A stretch of DNA of 5,035 nucleotides from positions 1 to 5,035 of the forward strand of contig JAJRVC010000289.1 in assembly GCA_024277475.1 (NCBI GenBank), written 5' to 3'. Of this stretch, positions 1-5,035 are shown one piece after another. How positions within the stretch are numbered: position 1 is the stretch's first letter; every line of letters begins with the position of its first letter. The notes under the pieces were generated by a model. The model did no database searches. It saw only the letters and a list, made by a program, of their open reading frames with translations, and was not told the origin of the DNA. The DNA is from Deltaproteobacteria bacterium (GTDB lineage Bacteria > Desulfobacterota > Desulfobacteria > Desulfobacterales > JAFDCJ01). A program made the position numbers and the translations under genes.

Positions 1-169
1 CATGGGTGTTAATAATAAGCTTGACAGTCAAACTTGACTCCGCCAGTGCGTGTAAAATTCGATCGGCTTCATCTCCGGGGTCTATAACCGCCGCCTCCAA
101 TGTCTCTTCGCAGCCCAGAATATAACAATTTGCCTGTATGGGTCCGACAGCCAGTGTTTTAATGATCAA
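1..169 (-). CDS. MBL-fold metallo-hydrolase, N-terminal fragment (glyoxalase II-like)
   Basis: Only the first 56 codons are present; the gene continues beyond base 1. The peptide opens MIIKTLAVGPIQANCYILG and then has AAVIDPGDEADRI, which is the usual first beta-sandwich strand pair of small metallo-beta-lactamase-fold hydrolases (the glyoxalase II / YcbL-like group). The last visible residues, LIINTH followed by the first base of a Gly-type codon, sit exactly where the family's zinc-binding THxHxDH motif begins, so the metal site lies just outside the window. The start is a TTG at 167-169; no in-frame ATG exists, and an AAGGAGG lies 5 nt upstream. The family hydrolyses thioesters such as S-lactoylglutathione, or related substrates, in the cytoplasm; the true substrate cannot be told from this fragment. 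It follows nusB in the same direction after 171 nt and may be co-transcribed. Confidence 0.85.
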   Translation of the reverse strand, partial: MIIKTLAVGPIQANCYILGCEETLEAAVIDPGDEADRILHALAESSLTVKLIINTH

Positions 170-174
170 ACCAT

Positions 175-181
175 CCTCCTT
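175..181 (-). promoter_or_regulatory. Strong ribosome binding site fixing a TTG start
   Basis: The minus strand reads AAGGAGG, a near-perfect anti-16S match, 5 nt before the TTG at 167-169. An ATG lies between the two, but it is out of frame and reaches a stop (TGA) after two codons. TTG is therefore the best-supported start of the MBL-fold gene. Confidence 0.75.
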
Positions 182-340
182 CAGATGTCAGTAACGACTA
201 CAACTTCACCCTTGACGCTTTGTCTTAACGAAGTGGTGATCCCGTCGTCGGGGGCTCTGAAGACCTCCGCTTTTTGCAACGCAGGGTCTTGTTCCGGACA
301 ACCAGTTACCTGCAACCGGCAACTATCAGCTTCAAGTTTA
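182..340. other. Spacer between nusB and the MBL-fold gene
   Basis: I see no supported gene here. A minus-strand open frame crosses the spacer and ends at 181, but it begins inside nusB in another frame and its peptide resembles no family I know. The spacer holds two short imperfect inverted repeats (304-324 and 216-235) and no hairpin followed by a T-tract, so no intrinsic terminator separates nusB from the hydrolase. The string ACAACCAGTTAC (298-309) recurs with one mismatch at 3349-3360 in the ribD-ribE spacer, which suggests a shared class of spacer sequence. Confidence 0.5.
304..324 (-). repeat. Short hairpin downstream of nusB
   Basis: On the minus strand AGTTGCC and GGTAACT can pair over 7 bp, including one G-U pair, around a 7-nt loop (GGTTGCA). 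It begins 16 nt after the nusB stop codon. No run of T follows, so it is not a classical terminator. It could be an mRNA-stabilising hairpin or a chance structure, and an overlapping alternative pairing is possible. Confidence 0.3.
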
Positions 341-793
341 TTAAACCGCATCATTTCGTGTATCGTCATTTTTTTTGAGGGTACCCTCTTTTTCCAGTGC
401 CTCTCGGATGCTGTCCATAATTCCATTAATAAATGCCCCGGATTCTTGTGTACCGAACTTTTTTCCAATATCGACAGCTTCGTTGATGGATACTTTCGGG
501 GGAATATCATCACAGCATAGCATTTCGTAAATCGCTATGCGCATCACATTGCGATCGACACAAGACATACGGCTTATTTTCCAATTTTGGGAAAACTGCT
601 CAACCAGCGCATCGATCCGGCCTTTTGTTCCTAAAACACCGGTTACCAATTTCATAAAGAACGGTTGTGACTTTTTCGCAGGGCAAAAGCAGCCACAGAA
701 GTATTCCAGCATCTCTTCGGATGCATCCTTTTGCATATCCATGTAAAAGAGTGCTTGCATGGCAAGCTCTCGTGCCTGACGACGAGTGCCCAT
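341..793 (-). CDS. nusB: Transcription antitermination factor NusB
   Basis: This 150-residue protein is the normal length for NusB, the all-helical RNA-binding factor that pairs with NusE (ribosomal protein S10) on boxA RNA and keeps RNA polymerase elongating through rRNA operons. Family signatures are visible: the arginine-rich opening MGTRRQARELAMQALFYMD (1-19), DRNVMRIAIYEML (80-92) and SINEAVDIGKKFG (102-114) followed by GAFINGIMDSI. I chose the ATG at 791-793, 7 nt after the ribH stop, because it gives the family-typical N-terminus. A TTG at 806-808, overlapping the end of ribH, would add five residues but has no Shine-Dalgarno site. The ATG also lacks a good one, so translation is probably coupled to ribH. 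Odd feature: a CGCFC cluster at residues 33-37, plus Cys78 and Cys93-Cys94. NusB next to ribH is common in bacteria. Confidence 0.96.
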   Translation of the reverse strand: MGTRRQARELAMQALFYMDMQKDASEEMLEYFCGCFCPAKKSQPFFMKLVTGVLGTKGRIDALVEQFSQNWKISRMSCVDRNVMRIAIYEMLCCDDIPPKVSINEAVDIGKKFGTQESGAFINGIMDSIREALEKEGTLKKNDDTRNDAV

Positions 794-800
794 AGGTGCT

Positions 801-1268
801 TCAATCAATCAATTCAAACAAGTTTGCCATCTCCACGGCAGTTATAGCCGCACTCCAGCCCTTATTGCCTGCTTTGGTGCCTGCACGTTCGATCGCCTGT
901 TCAATGGTATCGGTCGTAATAACGCCGAAAATAATCGGAATTTCAGACTCCATGCCGGCCATGGCTACACCCTTGGATACTTCGGCACTGATGTAATCAA
1001 AGTGCGGTGTTGAACCCCTTATAACAGCACCTAAGCAAATAACAGCATCAAAACGCTTAGTATTTGCCATTTTCTTGGCCACCAACGGAATTTCAAAAGC
1101 TCCCGGGACCTTGATTACCTCAAGGTCTTCATCTGCGGCACCACTTCGAATCAGCGCATCCAGTGCACCGCTCAAGAGCCTTTCGGTAATAAAGTCGTTG
1201 AAACGGCTGACAACCAGAGCAAATTTTTTACCCTCAGCGATAAGTTTCGCCTCATGCAATTTCGGCAT
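801..1268 (-). CDS. ribH: 6,7-dimethyl-8-ribityllumazine synthase (RibH)
   Basis: RibH condenses 5-amino-6-ribitylamino-uracil with 3,4-dihydroxy-2-butanone 4-phosphate to give 6,7-dimethyl-8-ribityllumazine, the penultimate step to riboflavin. The protein has 155 residues, the family's usual size. Visible motifs are SRFNDFIT (21-28) with the substrate-stacking Phe23, VPGAFEIP (54-61), [14 protein letters not shown] (80-93) with the catalytic-type His89, and [12 protein letters not shown] (127-138), where Arg128 matches the phosphate-binding Arg. All key residues appear intact. Family members assemble as pentamers or 60-mer capsids; the sequence does not tell which applies here. The ATG start is supported by AAGGAG 5 nt upstream. 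It lies 39 nt after ribBA and 7 nt before nusB, in the same presumed transcript. Confidence 0.98.
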   Translation of the reverse strand: MPKLHEAKLIAEGKKFALVVSRFNDFITERLLSGALDALIRSGAADEDLEVIKVPGAFEIPLVAKKMANTKRFDAVICLGAVIRGSTPHFDYISAEVSKGVAMAGMESEIPIIFGVITTDTIEQAIERAGTKAGNKGWSAAITAVEMANLFELID

Positions 1269-1273
1269 TTACG

Positions 1274-1279
1274 CTCCTT
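1274..1279 (-). promoter_or_regulatory. Ribosome binding site of ribH
   Basis: The minus strand reads AAGGAG, 5 nt before the ribH ATG. This is a strong site within the 39-nt ribBA-ribH gap and argues for independent translation initiation of ribH. Confidence 0.7.
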
Positions 1280-1307
1280 TCGGTGTTTTATGTTCATTTA
1301 GTTCATT

Positions 1308-2522
1308 TTAGGGGATAGCATCCACATTCAACATGTGCCCCATTTTTACTTTTTTGCATTCCAGATAACACCTGTTGAATTCATTGGGGGCGACTTCGAT
1401 AGGAACCTGTTCAATAATACTCAGGCCGTATCCGTCAAGGCCCACCATTTTTTTGGGATTGTTCGTCAGAAGTCTCATTTTCCTGACCCCTAGATCTACC
1501 AGGATTTGCGCCCCAATGCCGTAGTTTCGCATATCCGGTCCAAAACCCAGTTCCTCATTGGCTTCAACGGTATCAAAACCTTCGTCCTGCAACGCATAGG
1601 CTTTGATTTTGTTGACCAGACCAATGCCGCGGCCTTCCTGTCGGATATACAGCAGTACCCCGCTGCCCTCCTCTTCCATTATAGACATAGCCTTATGAAG
1701 CTGCTGTCCGCAATCACAACGCATGGATCCAAAGATATCACCGGTCAGGCACTCAGAATGGACGCGTACCAGAATGGGCTTTTCCGGTTCGACAACGCCT
1801 TTGACCATAGCGATGTGCAGCAGGCTGTCCACATCGTTCTCATAGACAATGGCTTTAAAATCACCGGCAGTCGAAGTCGGAATTATAGTTTCTGCTGAGC
1901 GGCGCACAAATGATTCCGTACGCATCCGATATTCAATTAAATCCGCGACGGTGCAAATACCAATCCCGTGTTTTTCACTGAATTTTTCCAGCGCCGGCAT
2001 TCTGGCCATGGTTCCGTCTTCATCCATAACTTCACAGATAACACCGGCAGGCTTCAAACCGGCCAGGCGCGCCATATCAACGGAACCCTCCGTCTGGCCG
2101 GCCCTTACCATCACGCCTCCATCCCTGGCACGGAGGGGGAAAATATGGCCCGGCCTTACCAGATCCTGGGGTTTGGCATCGGTAGCTACAGCGGTTAATA
2201 TCGTAGTAGCCCGGTCGGCAGCCGAGATCCCAGTGGTGACGCCGCATCGAGCTTCGATGGATATGGTAAAACCGGTCCCGTAGGGAGAGGTATTGATATC
2301 CACCATTGGAGGCAGTTCCAGGCTGTCTATTTTGTCTGCGGTCATCGGCAGGCAAATGAGTCCGCGACCGTATTTGGCCATGAAATTGATAGCCTCAGGC
2401 GTCACTTTCTCTGCCGCCATACAAAGATCACCCTCGTTCTCCCGGTCCTCATCATCCACAAGGATAACCATCCGGCCCTCTCTGATCTCTTTAATGGCCT
2501 CTTCAGTACTTAGTTGTGGCAT
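1308..2522 (-). CDS. ribBA: Bifunctional DHBP synthase / GTP cyclohydrolase II (RibBA)
   Basis: This 404-residue fusion supplies both precursors of riboflavin. The N-terminal half (about 1-200) is 3,4-dihydroxy-2-butanone 4-phosphate synthase, acting on ribulose 5-phosphate. It shows the acidic metal loop [10 protein letters not shown] (23-32), YGTGFT (81-86), [10 protein letters not shown] (123-132) and [13 protein letters not shown] (164-176). The C-terminal half (about 205-404) is GTP cyclohydrolase II, with [18 protein letters not shown] carrying the three zinc cysteines (Cys258, Cys269, Cys271), QEGRGIGL (295-302), [11 protein letters not shown] (331-341) and LLTNNPKK (351-358). Both active sites look complete, with one exception: Gln143 in [10 protein letters not shown] stands where E. 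coli RibB has the His of GHTEA. GAAGG lies 4 nt before the ATG. The gene follows ribE by 46 nt and precedes ribH by 39 nt. Confidence 0.98.
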   Translation of the reverse strand: MPQLSTEEAIKEIREGRMVILVDDEDRENEGDLCMAAEKVTPEAINFMAKYGRGLICLPMTADKIDSLELPPMVDINTSPYGTGFTISIEARCGVTTGISAADRATTILTAVATDAKPQDLVRPGHIFPLRARDGGVMVRAGQTEGSVDMARLAGLKPAGVICEVMDEDGTMARMPALEKFSEKHGIGICTVADLIEYRMRTESFVRRSAETIIPTSTAGDFKAIVYENDVDSLLHIAMVKGVVEPEKPILVRVHSECLTGDIFGSMRCDCGQQLHKAMSIMEEEGSGVLLYIRQEGRGIGLVNKIKAYALQDEGFDTVEANEELGFGPDMRNYGIGAQILVDLGVRKMRLLTNNPKKMVGLDGYGLSIIEQVPIEVAPNEFNRCYLECKKVKMGHMLNVDAIP

Positions 2523-2526
2523 TTTT

Positions 2527-2531
2527 CCTTC
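2527..2531 (-). promoter_or_regulatory. Ribosome binding site of ribBA
   Basis: The minus strand reads GAAGG, 4 nt before the ribBA ATG, within the 46-nt gap after ribE. It is a moderate match at slightly short spacing. A GGAG further upstream (2536-2539) is too far from the start to be the main site. Confidence 0.5.
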
Positions 2532-2568
2532 TTATCTCCAAATATGTTTAGTATCAATTACCGGAGTG

Positions 2569-3237
2569 CTAATCAATAAAGCCGGTTTTGACTAAATACG
2601 CATGATCAATAAATGTTTGTTTCGAACTGCTCGTTTTACTCCGACCCGGCATCCTGCGCATAAACCTTTCAACATATTTCCCGATCATATCGGTTTCAAT
2701 GTTTACCCGATCCCCCTTGTTTTTTAAACCGATGGTCGTTAATTTGGCCGTATGGGGTATGATGCTCACGGAGAAGTTGTCTGATTCACAGGTGTTGATG
2801 GTCAGGCTGATACCGTCCATAGCAACCGAACCCTTGGCAATCATATATCGTGTGAGCAACTCGTCAACTTCGATGGTTATGACGACTGCGTTGCTCAGGG
2901 ATTGCCGTTGCTTGACGATACCCGTTCCGTCGATATGGCCGGACACCAGATGCCCGTCAATACGATCTGAAAGACGCACAGCCCGCTCGATATTGAGACG
3001 TTCACCGACTTTGGCCCGGCCAAAAGTCGTTATTTGAAGCGTCTCCGGCGAAACGTCAACTTCAAAGCGTTTGCCATCGATTTTTACTGCGGTCAGGCAG
3101 GCTCCGCTGACGGATATGCTGTCCCCGACTTTTGTCTGGTCCAGAAAAAAATCCGATTCAATTGTCAGGCGTTTTCCCTGGCCGGATGACCGGATACCAG
3201 CAATGGTACCCAGACCCTCTATAATTCCCGTGAACAT
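2569..3237 (-). CDS. ribE: Riboflavin synthase alpha chain (RibE)
   Basis: Riboflavin synthase dismutates two molecules of 6,7-dimethyl-8-ribityllumazine to riboflavin plus the pyrimidine recycled by RibH. The start [12 protein letters not shown] is the family's hallmark N-terminus and fixes the ATG at 3237. The protein shows the internal duplication of lumazine-binding barrels. Repeat 1 (about 1-96) contains [13 protein letters not shown] (38-50). Repeat 2 (about 97-190) opens with [14 protein letters not shown] (95-108) and contains [11 protein letters not shown] (140-150). A C-terminal helix segment, [13 protein letters not shown] (183-195), fits the trimerisation region. At 222 residues it is slightly long because of a Ser/Lys-rich tail after residue 196. 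No Shine-Dalgarno site is evident. The start is preceded by a phased 9-nt repeat and a 436-nt spacer from ribD, so ribE may have its own promoter. The gene is called ribC or ribE depending on species. Confidence 0.97.
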   Translation of the reverse strand: MFTGIIEGLGTIAGIRSSGQGKRLTIESDFFLDQTKVGDSISVSGACLTAVKIDGKRFEVDVSPETLQITTFGRAKVGERLNIERAVRLSDRIDGHLVSGHIDGTGIVKQRQSLSNAVVITIEVDELLTRYMIAKGSVAMDGISLTINTCESDNFSVSIIPHTAKLTTIGLKNKGDRVNIETDMIGKYVERFMRRMPGRSKTSSSKQTFIDHAYLVKTGFID

Positions 3238-3242
3238 TGACT

Positions 3243-3305
3243 TGGCCGTTGTAATAGTTTGGTATGTTAAGATCGTTAAAATAGTTTAGGTCGTTTTGAT
3301 GGTTA
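3243..3305 (-). repeat. Seven phased 9-nt degenerate repeats before ribE
   Basis: On the minus strand seven consecutive nonamers run without gaps and end 5 nt before the ribE ATG. Every unit has AAC at positions 2-4, and the rough consensus is WAACNAYCW. Units include TAACCATCA, AAACGACCT, AAACTATTT, TAACGATCT and CAACGGCCA. The first base is A or T in six of seven. The period is obvious by eye, but the units are diverged. The array occupies the place where a ribosome binding site would be expected, and none is seen. It may be a protein- or RNA-binding array, an unstructured leader, or a decayed genomic spacer repeat; the sequence does not decide. Confidence 0.65.
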
Positions 3306-3477
3306 ATGGCCTCCGCCCGTTGGAGGAGCGCTTCGCTTTAGACTATCCACAACCAGTTTCAGTTTTTCCCCCATACGCCATGCTCAATGCCGATTTTCCT
3401 CCAACTGTCGAAGACTTGCGTTGAACTTTCAGCCTTGATTCCTTAGCATTTTTGGCATTCACCATCCAAACGGACAG

Positions 3478-3505
3478 AATATAACAACTAATCCAAAATT
3501 TACAA
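3478..3505 (-). promoter_or_regulatory. Candidate sigma-70-like promoter for ribE
   Basis: The minus strand has TTGTAA (3500-3505, four of six against the -35 consensus), a 16-nt spacer and TATATT (3478-3483, five of six against the -10). TG one base upstream of the -10 makes it an extended -10. It would give a leader of about 230 nt before ribE. The surroundings are AT-rich, so chance matches are easy. Confidence 0.3.
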
Positions 3506-3673
3506 CTGACAACGAACCACAAACAACTAACGCAGCCAAAACCAGTTGCAGCGAAGCGTAAATCCCGCTTTAGCGAGGAATTGACTGTTGAAACTATTCA
3601 ATCATTTGATGATAAGAAAAATGACCCAATAAAACTATTTGCCACAAGATGCACAAGAATAATTTCTAAGTGC

Positions 3674-4768
3674 CTAACCGACATATCCTTCTATGAGCAC
3701 ATCGTCACCGAGCCGGTGGACGGCGATATCATTGATCGCTATACATTCACTCATCAGTTCCACACCCCGTCCGCTGCATATAGGAACACCGTCATCCCCC
3801 CCCAGGATTTTAGGTGCATAAAAAAAGAACACTTTGTCCACAACAGCGACGTTGAATGCAGAGGCCAGCACCCGACTGCCGCCCTCGATAAGCAGACTGG
3901 TAATCCCCATGCCACCAAGCTGTCCCATTAATACGTTCATATCAATCAGATCATTTTTAAGCGAGGCTTCAATCACCCGGATGTTTGTTTTCTCGAACGC
4001 CCTCTTTTTATTTTCTACCGCTGCGGGGCCGGCCACCAAAATCGTGGGAGCAGTGGATGCCTGTCGCAATACCCGTGCATCCGGTGAAATAGATAGATGG
4101 GTGTCCAGAATGATTCGCACAGGATCACTGCCTTGCAGGCCGGCTATGCGGGTGGTCAGGCTCGGGTTGTCATTGCGGATGGTATTGATACCGACCATGA
4201 TGGCATCTACCCTATGACGCAATTGATGAACGAACCGTCGTGCCGTTTCCCCGGTTACCCATTTGGAGTCCCCCGTACGGGTGGCCATCCGGCCATCGAG
4301 GGTTGCCGCACATTTTGCAATGACAAAAGGACGGCCGGTGCGGACGTATTTTATAAAAAATTCATTCAGTTTTTTAGCCCGCGCCTCGCAAATACCCGTG
4401 GTAACCTGCACCCCGTTCCGGGCTAGAAATTCAGCGCCACCCCCGGCCACGTTTTTGTTGGGATCTTTCATGGCCGCTACTACACGTCCAACGCCCAGCT
4501 CCAGTATCTTCCGGGTACAGGGGGGAGTGCGGCCGGTATGATTGCAGGGTTCTAATGTAACGTAAAGGGTTGCCCCTTTCGCGAGATCACCGGCAACGTC
4601 AAGAGCCTTGACCTCTGCATGGGACCCACCGGCAATCCTGTGGTACCCCCTGCCCACGACCTGACCGTCTTTTACCACCACGGCGCCGACCATAGGATTC
4701 GGAGACGTAAAACCCTCGCCTTTGACTGCAAGATCCAGAGCCATGTTCATGAAATGACGATCATCCAT
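3674..4768 (-). CDS. ribD: Bifunctional pyrimidine deaminase / reductase (RibD)
   Basis: RibD deaminates the pyrimidine product of GTP cyclohydrolase II and then reduces its ribosyl side chain with NADPH. The protein has 364 residues, the normal size for the fused enzyme. The N-terminal deaminase domain (about 1-145) has PNPMVGAVVV (23-32), the zinc and proton-shuttle site SHAE (49-52; His50, Glu52), and PCNHTGRTPPC (74-84; Cys75 and Cys84 as zinc ligands). The reductase domain (about 146-364) has KCAATLDGRMA (152-162), VGINTIRNDNPSLT (192-205), LLIEGGS (292-298) and APKILGG (318-324). All look intact. I chose the ATG at 4768 because MDDRHFMNMALDLA aligns with the usual RibD N-terminus; an ATG at codon 7 is the alternative. 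Neither has a clear Shine-Dalgarno site. It is the first gene of the cluster visible here. Confidence 0.97.
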   Translation of the reverse strand: MDDRHFMNMALDLAVKGEGFTSPNPMVGAVVVKDGQVVGRGYHRIAGGSHAEVKALDVAGDLAKGATLYVTLEPCNHTGRTPPCTRKILELGVGRVVAAMKDPNKNVAGGGAEFLARNGVQVTTGICEARAKKLNEFFIKYVRTGRPFVIAKCAATLDGRMATRTGDSKWVTGETARRFVHQLRHRVDAIMVGINTIRNDNPSLTTRIAGLQGSDPVRIILDTHLSISPDARVLRQASTAPTILVAGPAAVENKKRAFEKTNIRVIEASLKNDLIDMNVLMGQLGGMGITSLLIEGGSRVLASAFNVAVVDKVFFFYAPKILGGDDGVPICSGRGVELMSECIAINDIAVHRLGDDVLIEGYVG

Positions 4769-4793
4769 AATTTATCGGAAATCAGAGGTCGGA

Positions 4794-4807
4794 TTAAGAT
4801 AGTTTAG
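4794..4807 (-). repeat. Copy of ribE leader motif before ribD (proximal)
   Basis: On the plus strand this reads TTAAGATAGTTTAG and matches 3276-3289 in the ribE nonamer array at 13 of 14 bases. It ends 25 nt before the ribD start. It is the second of two array fragments in the ribD leader. Confidence 0.45.
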
Positions 4808-4820
4808 AGCTTTTGGGTCG

Positions 4821-4857
4821 TCCCGGTTAAACAAAAAAACAAATAGGCTTAACGGGA
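4821..4857 (-). repeat. Leader hairpin upstream of ribD
   Basis: TCCCGTTAA and TTAACCGGGA on the minus strand can form a 9-bp stem with a single bulged C around an 18-nt loop that contains a run of seven T (U in RNA). It lies about 52-88 nt before the ribD ATG, in the presumed 5' leader. No T-tract follows the stem on the minus strand, so it is not an intrinsic terminator in the direction of ribD, and it is not the FMN riboswitch fold. It may be regulatory or a chance palindrome. Confidence 0.4.
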
Positions 4858-4864
4858 TAAATTG

Positions 4865-4880
4865 AGATCGTTTTGATGGT
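4865..4880 (-). repeat. Copy of ribE leader motif before ribD (distal)
   Basis: On the plus strand AGATCGTTTTGATGGT matches 3288-3303 in the ribE leader array at 15 of 16 bases. On the minus strand it corresponds to nonamer units one and two of that array, in the same orientation relative to the downstream gene. Confidence 0.5.
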
Positions 4881-4995
4881 CCAGTCTGGTCTGGTTGATT
4901 GGTCAATTCGTTCATTGAGAAAAATGGGAAGTTATCCCTTCTCCGCCTCCACCCCCCCCAACTGCCGGAGGTATTCCTCTGAGCCTTGAGCTTCG

Positions 4996-5024
4996 AGAGT
5001 AACTGCATCGGACCTGCAGTCTCT
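4996..5024. repeat. Inverted repeat near the right edge
   Basis: AGAG-TA-ACTGCA (4996-5007) and TGCAGTCTCT (5015-5024) pair over 10 bp with a 2-nt bulge around a 7-nt loop. On either strand the flank lacks a clean T-run, so it is a weak candidate for a terminator of an upstream gene or an operator-like palindrome. The neighbour it would serve is outside the window. Confidence 0.35.
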
Positions 5025-5035
5025 ATTTGTAGGGG

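Larger units (their letters stand above)
3238..3673. other. Long non-coding spacer between ribD and ribE
   Basis: This gap is far longer than the other gaps of the cluster (7-46 nt). The part nearest ribD is AT-rich. The middle, about 3480-3545, is simple-sequence-like, with repeated short CAAC/AACTAA blocks on the plus strand. Around 3310-3345 and 3541-3575 lie variants of a GCTTCGCT string in opposite orientations, and a 5-bp hairpin (CCTCC/GGAGG, 3310-3326). A 40-codon minus-strand frame (3343-3465) has no ribosome site and a low-complexity peptide, so I do not call it. I see no tRNA, riboswitch core or intrinsic terminator. A candidate promoter (3478-3505) and the nonamer array (3243-3305) are listed separately. 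Confidence 0.6.
4769..5035. other. Non-coding region upstream of ribD
   Basis: I find no supported gene. A 78-codon minus-strand frame (4772-5008) has a low-complexity, family-less peptide and no sensible ribosome site. The region contains an inverted repeat at 4821-4857, another at 4996-5024, copies of the ribE leader motif (4794-4807 and 4865-4880), and a C-run around 4952-4959. I looked for the conserved core of an FMN riboswitch on the minus strand and saw none. A TTGACC (4901-4906, minus strand) could be a -35, but no -10 lies at the right distance. The promoter of ribD may lie here or beyond the right edge. Confidence 0.55.

Noticed and set aside
181..513. 110-codon minus-strand open frame ending next to the hydrolase ribosome site
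   Set aside because: It overlaps the C-terminal third of nusB in another frame, has no ribosome site, and its peptide resembles no family. It is a shadow of nusB plus spacer.
3310..3326. CCTCC/GGAGG hairpin upstream of ribE as terminator or attenuator
   Set aside because: The stem is only 5 bp and no T-run follows on either strand.
3343..3465. 40-codon minus-strand ORF in the ribD-ribE spacer (starts MVNAKNAKESRLK)
   Set aside because: It has no Shine-Dalgarno, a Lys/Ser/Gly-rich low-complexity peptide, and lies in repeat-like spacer DNA. A real small protein cannot be excluded, but nothing supports one.
3480..3545. CRISPR array suspicion from repeated CAAC/AACTAA blocks
   Set aside because: The blocks are short and irregular, with no conserved repeat of about 28-37 nt and no unique spacers.
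3581..3931. 116-codon plus-strand ORF starting in the spacer
   Set aside because: Most of it is antisense to the well-supported C-terminus of ribD, and its peptide has no recognisable motif.
4927..4945. Possible intrinsic terminator: GGGA/TCCC hairpin followed by five T on the minus strand near 4922-4940
   Set aside because: The stem is only 4 bp with a 5-nt loop, too weak to call without seeing an upstream gene.
4772..5008. 78-codon minus-strand ORF upstream of ribD
   Set aside because: It runs through the inverted repeats and a G-run, has unusual composition and no plausible initiation site, and so looks non-coding.

Overview
The window carries one minus-strand riboflavin (vitamin B2) biosynthesis cluster. 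Read in the direction of transcription, from high to low coordinates, it contains ribD (3674-4768), ribE (2569-3237), ribBA (1308-2522), ribH (801-1268), nusB (341-793) and the first 56 codons of a metallo-beta-lactamase-fold hydrolase that runs off the left edge (1-169). I see no convincing plus-strand gene.

RibBA makes both branch intermediates from GTP and ribulose 5-phosphate. RibD deaminates and reduces the pyrimidine branch. RibH joins the pyrimidine to the four-carbon unit to give lumazine, and RibE dismutates lumazine to riboflavin. The phosphatase step and the FMN/FAD-forming RibF are not in the window. NusB, a transcription antitermination factor, follows ribH by 7 nt, an arrangement seen in many bacteria. 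The gene order, the fused RibBA, the protein character and the moderate GC suggest a Gram-negative of the Desulfobacterota (former deltaproteobacterial) type. This is inference from memory, not from a search.

Layout, right to left: 4769-5035 is a non-coding leader upstream of ribD, with two inverted repeats and no recognisable FMN riboswitch. Next come ribD and an unusually long 436-nt non-coding spacer (3238-3673), which ends in seven phased 9-nt repeats that stop six bases before the ribE start. ribE, ribBA, ribH and nusB are tightly packed, with gaps of 46, 39 and 7 nt. A 171-nt spacer precedes the hydrolase.

The genes are ordinary core metabolism and I did not find a new multi-gene system. 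The points worth a second look are the phased nonamer array before ribE and its partial copies before ribD, the absence of clear Shine-Dalgarno sites at exactly those two genes, the leader hairpin before ribD, and a Gln in RibBA where E. coli RibB has a functionally important His.
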